From: an uncultured cyanobacterium
GTDB lineage: Bacteria > Cyanobacteriota > Cyanobacteriia > CACIAM-69d
Length of the DNA stretch: 34,464 nt
NCBI GenBank assembly: GCA_937883785.1
Contig: CALGDE010000087.1
Location: 1-34,464, forward strand
Direction of reading: 5' to 3'
Shown here: positions 8,361 to 16,570 of the stretch, in pieces
Layout of the letters: every line of letters starts with the position of its first letter
How positions within the stretch are numbered: the stretch's first letter is position 1
Translations under genes and position numbers: made by a program
Notes under the pieces: generated by a model
What the model was told of the DNA's origin: nothing
Seen by the model: the letters and a program-made list of their open reading frames with translations, nothing else
The model's database searches: none

Positions 8361-9017
8361 ATGACTCATATGCACAGTGCACCAGTTGGTTCAGATGTTG
8401 ATCCGAAAATGAAGCAGGAAAAAGCCTTGGACAAAAATCGTCCGATGCGATTTCACAACAGCTATGAGGACCATATGGAAATCAATGCTGATGCGGAAAC
8501 CTATGCTCGTTATTTAGATATTCATCAGAAGTGGTTTTCTCGCTGTGCGGATCCGATGGCGGTCAAGGCTTTGGATGACCAAAGTTATGCCATTACTATC
8601 GGTCACTACGGGGCGTTTGATTATTTTGTGGAGCCGAAGATCGGGCTGCGGTTGTTGCCGGAAGATGGGGGCGTTTATCGCATTCATTCCATTGAGGTGC
8701 CGGATTATGAGCCCCAGGGGTATGCGGTAGATTTTAAGGCGTCTATGGTGCTGGTGGAGGTGCCCCCTAGGGGCGATAAGGGGGTGACGACTAATGTGAC
8801 CTGGACGTTGGATTTAGAAGTGGACGTGTGGTTTCCTCGGTTTGTGCGGATTTTGCCTGATGGGCTGTTGCAGTCTACGGGCGATCGCCTGCTGAGCCAG
8901 ATTGTGCGCCAGGTGTCAAAGCGCCTGACCCGAAAAGTGCAGCTAGACTTTCACGAGGCGATGAATTTACCAATGCCGCAACAAACGAAGTGGGTTTCTG
9001 GTGACGATGTATCCTAG
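8361..9017 (+). CDS. DUF1997 family protein
   Basis: 218-residue soluble protein. The segment from about residue 30 to 200 matches my memory of the DUF1997 family, which occurs in cyanobacteria and plants: HQKWFSRCADPMAVKALDD, YAITIGHYGAFDYFVEPKIGLRLLPE, then GVYRIHSIEVPDYEPQGYAVDF. The fold is thought to resemble lipid- or ligand-binding SRPBCC-like proteins; no biochemical role can be given from sequence. The N-terminal 30 residues are polar and variable; a downstream ATG at about residue 29 (MRFHNSYEDHM) is an alternative start. glcD begins 49 bases after the stop, so they may share a transcript. Confidence 0.8.
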   Translation: MTHMHSAPVGSDVDPKMKQEKALDKNRPMRFHNSYEDHMEINADAETYARYLDIHQKWFSRCADPMAVKALDDQSYAITIGHYGAFDYFVEPKIGLRLLPEDGGVYRIHSIEVPDYEPQGYAVDFKASMVLVEVPPRGDKGVTTNVTWTLDLEVDVWFPRFVRILPDGLLQSTGDRLLSQIVRQVSKRLTRKVQLDFHEAMNLPMPQQTKWVSGDDVS

Positions 9018-9066
9018 CTCTACGGATATTTCTTGGCACTAGCTTTACCTTCAGCTTCACTGATCT

Positions 9067-10599
9067 ATGGCTTCCATTTTTGCTGCTTTAACTGGTCTTG
9101 TTAGTAAGCCCGCAGCATCAGATGGAGAGTCCTCTGGAGAAATCAACTGGGCGCAGGTTTATAAAAAATTAGCGGATATTTTGGGCGATCGCTACGTCAT
9201 TCGCCGCAAAGAAGAGCTGCTCACCTATGAATGTGATGGGCTAACCAGCTATCGCGAACGTCCCAAACTGGTGGCGCTACCTAACAGCACTGAGCAAGTG
9301 GCAGCGGTGGTCAAGGTTTGCGACTCCCTCAATATCCCCTTTGTGGCGCGAGGGGCTGGAACCGGATTGTCGGGGGGCGCATTGCCCGTGCCCGACTGTG
9401 TGCTAATCAGCACTACCCGTATGAAGCGGGTTCTGAAGGTGGACTACGACAACCAGCAAATTGTGGTGCAGCCGGGAATTATTAACAACTGGGTTACCCA
9501 GGCGGTTCGCGGCAAGGGGTTTTACTATGCGCCGGACCCGTCCAGCCAGATTATTTGCTCTATCGGCGGCAACGTGGCGGAAAATTCCGGCGGCGTTCAT
9601 TGCCTGAAATATGGCGTCACCACTAACCATGTGCTGCGTCTAACGGTAGTGCTGCCCAATGGCGAGGTGACCCAGTTGGGGGGAATGGTGCCGGAAATGC
9701 CCGGTTATGATTTGACGGGAATTTTTGTGGGGTCCGAGGGCACCTTGGGCATTGCCACGGAGGTGACCCTGCGAATTTTGCGCACTCCCGACTGCATCAA
9801 GGTGATCCTGGCGGACTTTACGACCATGGAAGCGGCGGGGAAAGCGGTGGCCGATATTATCGGAGCGGGGGTTATCCCTGGCGGCATGGAAATTATGGAC
9901 AACCTCAGCATCAATGCAGTGGAGGATGTGACCGGTAGCGCTTGCTATCCCCGCGACGCTGAGGCGGTGCTGCTGGTGGAGATGGATGGGCTGGAGGTGG
10001 AAGTGGACGCCAATATTGAAAAGGTGCGCAAGATTTGCCTGGATGATGGGGCGCGGGAGGTTACTGTGGCGACGGATCCGGGCGATCGCCAAAAACTCTG
10101 GCAAGGTCGCAAAGCTGCTTTCGCCGCCGCCGGAAAAATGAGCACTAATTATTACGTGCAAGACGGCGTGGTACCTCGCACCAAATTGGCGTGGGTGCTG
10201 CGGGAAATTGCGGCGATCGCGGAAAAATATAACTACCAAATCGCCAATGTGTTCCATGCAGGGGACGGCAATTTGCACCCCCTAATTTTGTACGATCGCA
10301 GCGTACCCGGCGTGATGGAAACGGTGGAGGCGATCGGCGGAGAAATCCTCAAGCGCTGCATCCAAGCGGGGGGGAGCCTGTCTGGCGAACACGGCATCGG
10401 CACCGACAAACAGTGCTATATGGGACAAATGTTCTCCGACACGGACCTGGAAACCATGGGCTGGGTCACCGAAGCCCTTAACCCCAAAGGACTCGCCAAC
10501 CCCGGCAAAATCTTCCCCACCCCCAGAATGTGCGGAGAAGCCGCCAACGCCGCCCAAAAGAATCCCCCAGAAGCTTTCAAAAACATTGAAAACTTCTAG
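9067..10599 (+). CDS. glcD: FAD-linked glycolate oxidase/dehydrogenase subunit GlcD
   Basis: 510-residue flavoprotein that oxidises glycolate (and in some cyanobacteria D-lactate), part of photorespiratory 2-phosphoglycolate recycling. The PCMH-type FAD domain occupies about residues 60-240 with [17 protein letters not shown] binding the FAD diphosphate, followed by [27 protein letters not shown] and [16 protein letters not shown]. The C-terminal cap has the family signatures [17 protein letters not shown] and [12 protein letters not shown], with the His-Gly-Asp-Gly-Asn cluster near the flavin. The length agrees with bacterial GlcD (about 500) apart from a variable N-terminal 35 residues. glcE and glcF are not present; cyanobacterial GlcD often stands alone from them. 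Converges with ggpS, whose stop is 68 bases away. Confidence 0.93.
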   Translation: MASIFAALTGLVSKPAASDGESSGEINWAQVYKKLADILGDRYVIRRKEELLTYECDGLTSYRERPKLVALPNSTEQVAAVVKVCDSLNIPFVARGAGTGLSGGALPVPDCVLISTTRMKRVLKVDYDNQQIVVQPGIINNWVTQAVRGKGFYYAPDPSSQIICSIGGNVAENSGGVHCLKYGVTTNHVLRLTVVLPNGEVTQLGGMVPEMPGYDLTGIFVGSEGTLGIATEVTLRILRTPDCIKVILADFTTMEAAGKAVADIIGAGVIPGGMEIMDNLSINAVEDVTGSACYPRDAEAVLLVEMDGLEVEVDANIEKVRKICLDDGAREVTVATDPGDRQKLWQGRKAAFAAAGKMSTNYYVQDGVVPRTKLAWVLREIAAIAEKYNYQIANVFHAGDGNLHPLILYDRSVPGVMETVEAIGGEILKRCIQAGGSLSGEHGIGTDKQCYMGQMFSDTDLETMGWVTEALNPKGLANPGKIFPTPRMCGEAANAAQKNPPEAFKNIENF

Positions 10600-10635
10600 A
10601 GGACGTCGCTAATTGAGAGATTGCTCGGCGATTAT

Positions 10636-10680
10636 TAACGCTTCTTGCCCAACTGCTGGACTAATCCTTAGGAAGCGTTA
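10636..10680. terminator. Possible terminator hairpin between glcD and ggpS
   Basis: TAACGCTTC (10636-10644) pairs with GAAGCGTTA (10672-10680) across 27 bases. The right arm overlaps the last codons of ggpS. It sits between converging genes, but the loop is long and there is no T-run, so the call is weak. Confidence 0.35.
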
Positions 10681-12200
10681 CCGGCAAGGGTTTTCGGCTC
10701 AGCACCGTTAAGGTCAGCATTGGGACGGGTCTGCCCAAACAAATCAAACAACCGCCCCGCCCAATAATCCACATCGTAAGTGGTCACAGTTTTATACATA
10801 GCCTGCATGCGACGTTTTTGCTCCTCTTCGGACATATCCAACGCCAAATCCAGCGACGCATCCATCTTGTCCATGGAATAGGGATTGGTGAGCACCGCCT
10901 CCGGCAGCTCCACCGCCGCCCCCACAAACTCAGACAAAATCAGCGCCCCTTTCTCGCCATTTTTAGCAATCACATACTCCTTCGCCACCAAATTCAACCC
11001 GTCCCGCAAAGGCGTAATCCAGCAAATATCCGCCAAATGGTAATAGCTCATCAAGTCCGCCATACCGATGGACTGGGTAAACAGCAAAATTGGCGTCCAA
11101 TTTAACCGGGCATACTTACCGTTAATTTTCCCGACGAGCTGCTCAATTTGATTTTGCGCCGTCTTATAAACTCGCATCCCCTCCGCTGGAGACGCACAGG
11201 CTAACAACAACTGCACCTTGCCGTGAAGCTCGGGGCGGCGCTCCAACAATCGCCCGTAGCACTGGAGCAGTTCCTGGTTTCCTTTTACGTAGTCGATACG
11301 CCCTGCCGACACGATTAATTTGCGATCGCCTAACTCCTCGCGAATCGCCTTCATGCGCTCCTGGGTTTCGGGAGCCGCCACCGTATTGCGCACATGGTCA
11401 GGATTCGTTCCCACTGGGAATGCGTCAACCGTTACCGTGCGTCCCTTGTAAGACACCTGGGTCACCGCCCGCTGTTCCGCCAGCGCCATTCCCACCGGAG
11501 CCATATGACTGGTGTCTGCCACCTTCACCTGCTTAACAATTTCCACCTCGCGCAGGCTGCACGCCACGTTGACAAAATTTTCGCTGTACCGGGGAATGTG
11601 AAAGCCCACAATATCGCAGGACAATAGGCTATCTACAATTTCTTCACGCCACGGCAAAATATTAAAAATATCCACCGACGGGAACGGCGTGTGGTGGAAA
11701 AAGGCAATGCGGGCATTAGGTTTCTTCTGGCGAATGTAGTAAGGAGCCAGCCACAAATTGTAGTCGTGAACCCAGATTAAAGCGTCTTCCGCTGCCTCGT
11801 CACAGGCAGCCTCGGCAAACATCCGGTTGATATTTTTAAAGTTCTCCCAGTTGGACGACTCATAGGTGAAGTGGTAAGGAAAAGAGTGCAAAATCGGCCA
11901 AAAGGCTTCCTTTGAAGTGATGTGATAGAAATGCTTAACTTGGTCCGCCGTCAGGGGAATACGGCGAACATTATAGTTAGCATCATCAACGTTGATGCGC
12001 TCTTGAAACTTAGCTTTTTGGCGAGCTAAGACCTGAGTCCAAGCAATCCAGGTTCCCTGTTGAACACCGGAAAAGAAGCTCTTGAGAGTGGGAACAATAC
12101 CATTAGGGCTCTTTTTATCCCGGAATCTAACCTGACCATTTTTGTCAGTGTATTCGTCGTAGGGTTGACGGTGGTACAGAATAACTAAAGAAGATTTCAT
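10668..12200 (-). CDS. ggpS: Glucosylglycerol-phosphate synthase GgpS
   Basis: GT20-family enzyme of 510 residues that transfers glucose from ADP-glucose to glycerol 3-phosphate, giving the precursor of the compatible solute glucosylglycerol. The N terminus (MKSSLVILYHRQPYDEY), the stretch KSPNGIVPTLKSFF, the donor-binding part VSAGRIDYVKGNQELLQCYGRLLERRPEL and the C-terminal DGLNLVAKEYVIAKNGEKGALILSEFVGAAVEL are those of GgpS/OtsA-type proteins; the opening and the length (Synechocystis protein is about 500 residues) favour GgpS over trehalose-phosphate synthase. IWVHDYNLWLAPYYIR is the acceptor-side motif. The ATG lacks a clear ribosome site. The upstream region is very long and contains a small ORF in the same direction, recalling the GgpR arrangement in Synechocystis. 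Salt induction is expected from family knowledge. The ADP-glucose producer glgC is in the same window. Confidence 0.93.
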   Translation of the reverse strand: MKSSLVILYHRQPYDEYTDKNGQVRFRDKKSPNGIVPTLKSFFSGVQQGTWIAWTQVLARQKAKFQERINVDDANYNVRRIPLTADQVKHFYHITSKEAFWPILHSFPYHFTYESSNWENFKNINRMFAEAACDEAAEDALIWVHDYNLWLAPYYIRQKKPNARIAFFHHTPFPSVDIFNILPWREEIVDSLLSCDIVGFHIPRYSENFVNVACSLREVEIVKQVKVADTSHMAPVGMALAEQRAVTQVSYKGRTVTVDAFPVGTNPDHVRNTVAAPETQERMKAIREELGDRKLIVSAGRIDYVKGNQELLQCYGRLLERRPELHGKVQLLLACASPAEGMRVYKTAQNQIEQLVGKINGKYARLNWTPILLFTQSIGMADLMSYYHLADICWITPLRDGLNLVAKEYVIAKNGEKGALILSEFVGAAVELPEAVLTNPYSMDKMDASLDLALDMSEEEQKRRMQAMYKTVTTYDVDYWAGRLFDLFGQTRPNADLNGAEPKTLAGNAS

Positions 12201-12206
12201 GGTTTG

Positions 12207-12240
12207 GATTCTAATAACTCACTGATTCTAATAACTCAAT
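12207..12240. repeat. 17-bp tandem duplication just upstream of ggpS
   Basis: GATTCTAATAACTCACT (12207-12223) is directly followed by GATTCTAATAACTCAAT (12224-12240), one mismatch in 17. It lies 7 to 40 bases before the ggpS ATG, inside the expected leader, where it could influence ribosome access or be the mark of a slippage event. Confidence 0.85.
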
Positions 12241-12286
12241 GATCACTGTAATCGAGACGCTATCTGCGCCAGAGAAATAAATGAAT

Positions 12287-12314
12287 CTTAAGAATGGAAT
12301 CTGATGTTCTTAAG
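12287..12314. promoter_or_regulatory. Leader hairpin between small ORF and ggpS
   Basis: CTTAAGAA (12287-12294) and TTCTTAAG (12307-12314) form a perfect 8-bp stem with a 12-base loop. It lies between the stop of the candidate upstream small ORF and the ggpS start. It could be an RNA hairpin or an operator; nothing further can be decided from sequence. Confidence 0.45.
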
Positions 12315-12329
12315 GAAGCAAATAATATC

Positions 12330-12446
12330 TCAGGATTTCTTTAAGGAAATCACTTTTGGGCTCCGCAGCATTTCAAAACAGCTTGATACTTCCTGGTTTT
12401 TAACCAAGCGAACGTCAGAAATGCTAAATAGCCCAATCCTAAGCAC
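12330..12446 (-). CDS. Candidate small basic protein upstream of ggpS (possible GgpR analogue)
   Basis: A 38-codon frame, GTG start, encodes a basic peptide beginning MLRIGLFSISDVRLVKNQ and ending KVISLKKS. A GAGGTG ribosome site lies 7 bases before the GTG, much better than the site of ggpS itself. The frame ends 129 bases before the ggpS ATG in the same orientation. In Synechocystis a small basic protein, GgpR, is encoded directly upstream of ggpS and represses it under low salt; position, size and charge agree here, but I cannot verify sequence similarity. An overlapping frame (12350-12436) also reads a hydrophobic/basic 28-residue peptide but lacks a suitable start. Treat as a candidate. 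Confidence 0.35.
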   Translation of the reverse strand: MLRIGLFSISDVRLVKNQEVSSCFEMLRSPKVISLKKS

Positions 12447-12820
12447 GCATTTTCACCTCAATTGAAACTAATCTCGCTCATCAAAACTGACAAAAAACAA
12501 GTCAAACCAGAAATTCATATCTATGTCTTTTGACACATGTTTGAGCTTATTTTACTTTAGTTTTGTCTATTACATTAGCAGCTAGTTATTGCCTCGTTCA
12601 AGTTTTTGAGGATTATTGTCAGAATCCTTTGGCTTAAACGACAACAGCCAATGACTTTGCTAATCTGAGCTGCATCAACGGCTCTGCGTCCGTAGAACTT
12701 CGAACCATAGGCAGCCCCCTATATAGAGGACCACAATCACGAACGCTTTACTTTGATTTATGGGATTTCATCATAAAACTCAGTAAATAGGCAAAAGGCA
12801 GTTCCCATCAATGCCCAGCC

Positions 12821-12862
12821 TTTCTGCATAGTTCTTTCTGCATAATTCTTTCTGCATAATTC
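12821..12862. repeat. Three tandem copies of a 14-bp unit
   Basis: TTTCTGCATAGTTC is followed by two copies of TTTCTGCATAATTC with no gaps. The unit is longer than one DNA turn (about 10.5 bp), so consecutive sites would not be on the same helical face. Located about 620 bases upstream of ggpS and 800 upstream of the ABC gene; could be an iteron-like binding array or simple slippage. Confidence 0.9.
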
Positions 12863-13070
12863 AAATTAGGTGGTTGTAATTAAGGCACCTTAGAAAATAG
12901 AACGCAGAATAAATTAATAGACGTTTTGGACGTTAAAACTCACTGAATCTGATGGGATGCGATCTCTTTTAGGAGCTACTGACAGCGTGATTCAAAAAAC
13001 ATTAATCTTTTACTTTTACTTGTTCCTGTAAGTCAATTAACAATGGTCAAATATGACAGGGGGAAATAAA

Positions 13071-13169
13071 GTGAATTGCCAAATAACTGACGCGTTGAAG
13101 CATGTATTCCCAACTGCGTATCTTATCAATTACGTATTCCAGAAAAAACAGATAAGAAAACAGATATAG
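13071..13169 (+). CDS. Possible 32-residue small protein
   Basis: GTG start preceded at 7 bases by a strong AGGGGGA ribosome-binding sequence. The peptide runs from MNCQITDALKHVFPTAYLIN to KKQIRKQI and looks like an amphipathic helix with a basic end. There is no recognised domain. It stands alone in a long intergenic region, 500 bases before the ABC exporter gene on the same strand. The ribosome site is the only positive evidence. Confidence 0.25.
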   Translation: MNCQITDALKHVFPTAYLINYVFQKKQIRKQI

Positions 13170-13667
13170 GTGAAGTTTTCAAAAACTATCAGGTTTATTC
13201 ACTATCTCCAAAACAATGTTTAGAGATTTTTTCCACCTGTCTGCGCCAAAAGGTCCGGAGTGAGGTGATCGCGATTGTTCCTGTAAAGCTGTCTTTAATA
13301 CTGAATTCTGGATAAATACCAAAGTCCTGTGCCCACGGGATTCACAGCGCCTAATTTATTTTTGGACGAGACTTGAATTTCCTTGCGGTGTAAAGCTTCT
13401 AAGGGTGATTGTGATGCGTCGGCTTAACACCTCCGGAAGCCCTACCGGAAGGTGGGAAGGGGAAATAGGATAGATAGTGCTATTACCATGGTGCGCCATC
13501 GACTAATTTCGGACGCTTTTTGCCGTGGGGGGCAACGCCTCCATCGCAGCAAGGGGCTTGGGGGTGCACGCTCCGTGGCGTAAGACGTTGAAATTACATT
13601 GATGACCGCCCTTATTGTCTTGATCAGGGGCGGACGCCGTTGGGGAATTTGCCTTTTTTGTGAAGCT

Positions 13668-16547
13668 ATGACTATTTCTCCGGGAACGCGATTATTACTG
13701 GACATCGCCAACAAAAATCGGTTCTGGATCGCCAGCACCATTGTTATCAGCTTTTTCACCGGGGTATTTAACGGGGTAAGTGTGGCGCTGTTAGTGCCGG
13801 TTTTATTGGGATTTGTGGGGGCCCAGGAAGGGTTTGGCGGTGCTCCCGGGGTTGTGGGCGAGGTGCTGGGGCTGTTTAGCGGAATCCCTGAAGATCAGCG
13901 GCTGATGGTGATGCTGGGGATCATTATTGGGGCGATCGTTGCGAAAAACTTTATGCAGCTTGTCAATACGGCGGTGGGGGGGCACTTGTCACGGCAGTTG
14001 GTAAATGAGGCCACCTTTCGGGGGCTGCGACTGGTTCTGGGGGTGGGAATCGATTTCTACAGTCAGGTGAAAACTGGGGATTTGATTCAGCGCTTGGGCT
14101 CGGAAAGTAGTGGGGCTGTGGGAACTATCAATACCATTGTGCAAATTTCGGCGACGACGGTGACTCTGCTGACGTTTATGGGGGTGCTGTCGTCCATTTC
14201 CTGGCAGCTGACCCTGTTGGCGATCGCCTTTGGGGGCGTGGTGGTAGTGGCGAATCGCTGGTTTTCGCTGACGGCGAGGGCCCTGGGGCGACAGGCAATT
14301 TTGCTGGGGCGGCAATATACCAGTCAGCTGGTGGAAACCATTGGTGGGATTCGGCTAATTAAAAGCACCAGTAATGAGCCTGAGGAGTTTGAGCGGTTGA
14401 CGGGGACAATTTTGCAAAAGCAGCGGGTGGAGTTGCGGTCCCAAGGATTTCGGTCGGTGGTGGCATCGGTCAACGAGCTGATGGTGGTGGTGGCGTTGGT
14501 GTCCATTGTGGTGATTGGGCAGTGGATTTTTGCCAATCAAACGGAAGTGTATGCGGCGATCTTGCTCACTTACTTATTTTTACTGTCCCGGGTACTGGGG
14601 ATGGTGACTACCTTGGGCAAGGCGCTTAATAATTTGGCGCTATGTACGGCGGCGGTGAATGCCCTGGTTAGTTTGCTGCGTACGGACAATAAACACCAGG
14701 TACCTAACGGTTCGGTGCCCTATCGTCCTCTGGAAGATGCCATTCAGTTTGTTGATGTGAGCTTCCACTATCCCACCCAGAAAAAGCGCAAAACTCTGCA
14801 AAAGGTGAACTTGACCATTGCCAAGGGGCAGACGGTGGCGCTGGTGGGCACGTCGGGGGCAGGCAAAACCACAATGACTGACCTGATTACTCGCTTTTAC
14901 GATCCGGTGAAGGGAAAAATTTTGCTGGACGGACATGATTTGCGGGATTTAGATTTGCCGTCCCTGCATCGGGCTATGGGCATTGTTAGTCAGGATACGT
15001 TTTTGTTTAATGATACGGTTCGGAACAATATTGCTTACGCCTGGAGCGGGGCAACGGACCAGGCGGTGCGGGAGGCGGCGCAGCGGGCCAATGCGGATGA
15101 GTTTATTAATGAGCTGCCGGACAAGTACGAAACGGTGTTGGGCGATCGCGGGGTGCGCCTGTCAGGGGGGCAACAGCAACGTATTGCGATCGCCCGGGCT
15201 TTGCTGCGGGACCCGGATATTTTGATTTTGGATGAAGCCACCAGCGCTTTGGATACGGTGTCGGAGCGCATGGTGCAGGAGGCGCTAACAGAGCTAAGTC
15301 GCGGGCGCACAGTGTTGGTGATTGCCCACCGCTTATCTACGGTGCAAAGTGCCGACCAAATTGTGGTGATGGAAAAGGGCACAATTGCGGAGCAGGGCAC
15401 CCATAGTGAGCTGCTGGCGTTAAACGGTAAGTACGCTCGCCTTTACACGATGCAGTTTAGCGATAGCGCTACTCCCACGGCGATTCACTGTGAAAATGTG
15501 CTGGAGCAGGTGGTGCTTCAGGAGGCTTTTGCTCAAATGTCTCGTTGGCGGGCGATCGCCGGCGTGTCAGAGCCGCAGAGTAATGGCGCAAAAAACGGCG
15601 CAGCGCTGGGTAAAGCTTCGAAGAAAAAAAGCAAACAGTCTTCGGAGGAGGAGCGAAAAGAAGAGAAAAATAACGGGCACAAAAACGATGCAGCCCCTGC
15701 GGGCTCTGACGAGAACGCCCTAGGGAAACCCGACTTTAATCTGATTGGGACAGAGAAGGATTTACCTCCCGATGAGCTCAAGGCAATCGCCCGGGCAGTG
15801 GTGCGCAGCGTTGATGTGAGCAGCATTATGGCCTACACCTTAAATCAGTTGCCAGCTCTCTATGCCACTAGCCGCGAGGGCGTTAAGTTTCAGCAGCAGC
15901 GCATTGATCAGGAGCTACGGGAAACGATTCGGGAACAGGTGGCGGAGGCCATTGAGCACCATCGTGCCAACCCGGATTTCGAGGTGGAGCGCCAAAAGCT
16001 AGCCACCATCGGGCCAGTGGGAAAAGGCGTAGGGGGTTCAGTGCTTGAACGGCTGTCCTATGAAGTGCGAACCCACCTAAACACGCTGATTGGCGTTCTA
16101 ACGCTGCTATCGGATGACTTGGCGGACCGTAAGGAACGTCAAGAGCTATTGCAGGAAGCCTACGGGGCATCGATGCAGATTTTAACGGTGTCAGAGCTGC
16201 TGCGGGAAACCCTTAAGCGTCGTCAGCTAACCCTGGACGGAAATGGCGCATTGACCAGCATGTTGTCTCCCGGTCAGCGAAAAACCATTGTGGGCGAAAA
16301 TATGCGGCGGGTGGAGACCGTGGGGCGGCTGGTAGATAAATTGACCCAGGGGCTAGAGCGACTAACGGACCAACTTTTAGATGACCTGTTGCGGCGATCG
16401 CCTGGCATTTCTCGCCGACTGATGGACAATGCGATGGATACCTTGGTTATTTCTCCCGAAACGCCCCTATTCCAAGAAATCTACAGCGATGTAACGGCGC
16501 TGCTGAACCAAATTGAGCACCTAGAAAAGTCAACGATTGAGGTGTAG
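13668..16547 (+). CDS. ABC exporter (type I half-transporter) with ComFB-like and pseudo-HisKA C-terminal extension
   Basis: 959 residues from the ATG before TISPGTRLLLDIANKNRF; the frame is open to TTG 13599/ATG 13602, which would add an unlikely 22-23 residues. Residues 1-320 hold six membrane helices. The ATPase has Walker A GTSGAGKTT (Lys400), signature LSGGQQQR (498-505), Walker B ILILDEATSALD (Asp522, Glu523) and switch His554, so it should hydrolyse ATP as a homodimer. A normal exporter ends near residue 590. The remaining ~370 residues start with ENVLEQVVLQEAFAQM (609-624), continue through a Lys/Glu-rich linker (about 630-700), then have SSIMAYTLNQLPALYATSRE (about 717-736), strongly reminiscent of ComFB, and LSYEVRTHLNTLIGVLTLLS (about 796-815), which resembles a HisKA helix with Tyr798 in place of the phospho-His. 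The tail ends in helical sequence. Glycosyltransferases follow, so a polysaccharide or glycolipid substrate is inferred. Confidence 0.85.
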   Translation: MTISPGTRLLLDIANKNRFWIASTIVISFFTGVFNGVSVALLVPVLLGFVGAQEGFGGAPGVVGEVLGLFSGIPEDQRLMVMLGIIIGAIVAKNFMQLVNTAVGGHLSRQLVNEATFRGLRLVLGVGIDFYSQVKTGDLIQRLGSESSGAVGTINTIVQISATTVTLLTFMGVLSSISWQLTLLAIAFGGVVVVANRWFSLTARALGRQAILLGRQYTSQLVETIGGIRLIKSTSNEPEEFERLTGTILQKQRVELRSQGFRSVVASVNELMVVVALVSIVVIGQWIFANQTEVYAAILLTYLFLLSRVLGMVTTLGKALNNLALCTAAVNALVSLLRTDNKHQVPNGSVPYRPLEDAIQFVDVSFHYPTQKKRKTLQKVNLTIAKGQTVALVGTSGAGKTTMTDLITRFYDPVKGKILLDGHDLRDLDLPSLHRAMGIVSQDTFLFNDTVRNNIAYAWSGATDQAVREAAQRANADEFINELPDKYETVLGDRGVRLSGGQQQRIAIARALLRDPDILILDEATSALDTVSERMVQEALTELSRGRTVLVIAHRLSTVQSADQIVVMEKGTIAEQGTHSELLALNGKYARLYTMQFSDSATPTAIHCENVLEQVVLQEAFAQMSRWRAIAGVSEPQSNGAKNGAALGKASKKKSKQSSEEERKEEKNNGHKNDAAPAGSDENALGKPDFNLIGTEKDLPPDELKAIARAVVRSVDVSSIMAYTLNQLPALYATSREGVKFQQQRIDQELRETIREQVAEAIEHHRANPDFEVERQKLATIGPVGKGVGGSVLERLSYEVRTHLNTLIGVLTLLSDDLADRKERQELLQEAYGASMQILTVSELLRETLKRRQLTLDGNGALTSMLSPGQRKTIVGENMRRVETVGRLVDKLTQGLERLTDQLLDDLLRRSPGISRRLMDNAMDTLVISPETPLFQEIYSDVTALLNQIEHLEKSTIEV

Positions 16548-16551
16548 AGCT

Positions 16552-16558
16552 AGGAAGG
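16552..16558 (+). promoter_or_regulatory. Ribosome binding site deciding a GTG start
   Basis: AGGAAGG lies 12 bases before GTG 16571 and directly abuts the upstream in-frame TTG 16559, where it could not function. It therefore supports the GTG as the start of the GT2 gene. Confidence 0.6.
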
Positions 16559-16570
16559 TTGAGGCACACT

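Larger units (their letters stand above)
12441..13667. other. Long AT-rich intergenic region between ggpS and the ABC exporter gene
   Basis: About 1.2 kb without a convincing long gene, separating two divergent genes. It should hold the promoters of ggpS (left) and of the ABC exporter (right). Visible contents are a 14-bp tandem repeat at 12821-12862, a possible 32-codon frame at 13071-13169, and a bulged hairpin near 13428-13455 (CACCTCCGG with CCGGAAGGTG). Base composition is clearly more AT-rich up to about 13,400 than in the neighbouring genes. No transposase remnants were recognised. Confidence 0.6.

Noticed and set aside
9640-10278. 212-codon minus-strand frame inside glcD
   Set aside because: Antisense shadow of a confidently identified gene; His/Arg-rich sequence typical of reverse-frame reading in GC-rich DNA.
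12661-12720. Possible tRNA-like segment (GGTTCGAAG on the minus strand)
   Set aside because: Only the T-loop-like string is present; no acceptor, D or anticodon stems can be folded around it.
13599-13667. Upstream extension of the ABC exporter frame
   Set aside because: It would add 23 residues (GGRRWGICLFCE-like) starting at TTG without ribosome site; the ATG at 13668 starts at the usual point before the first membrane helix.
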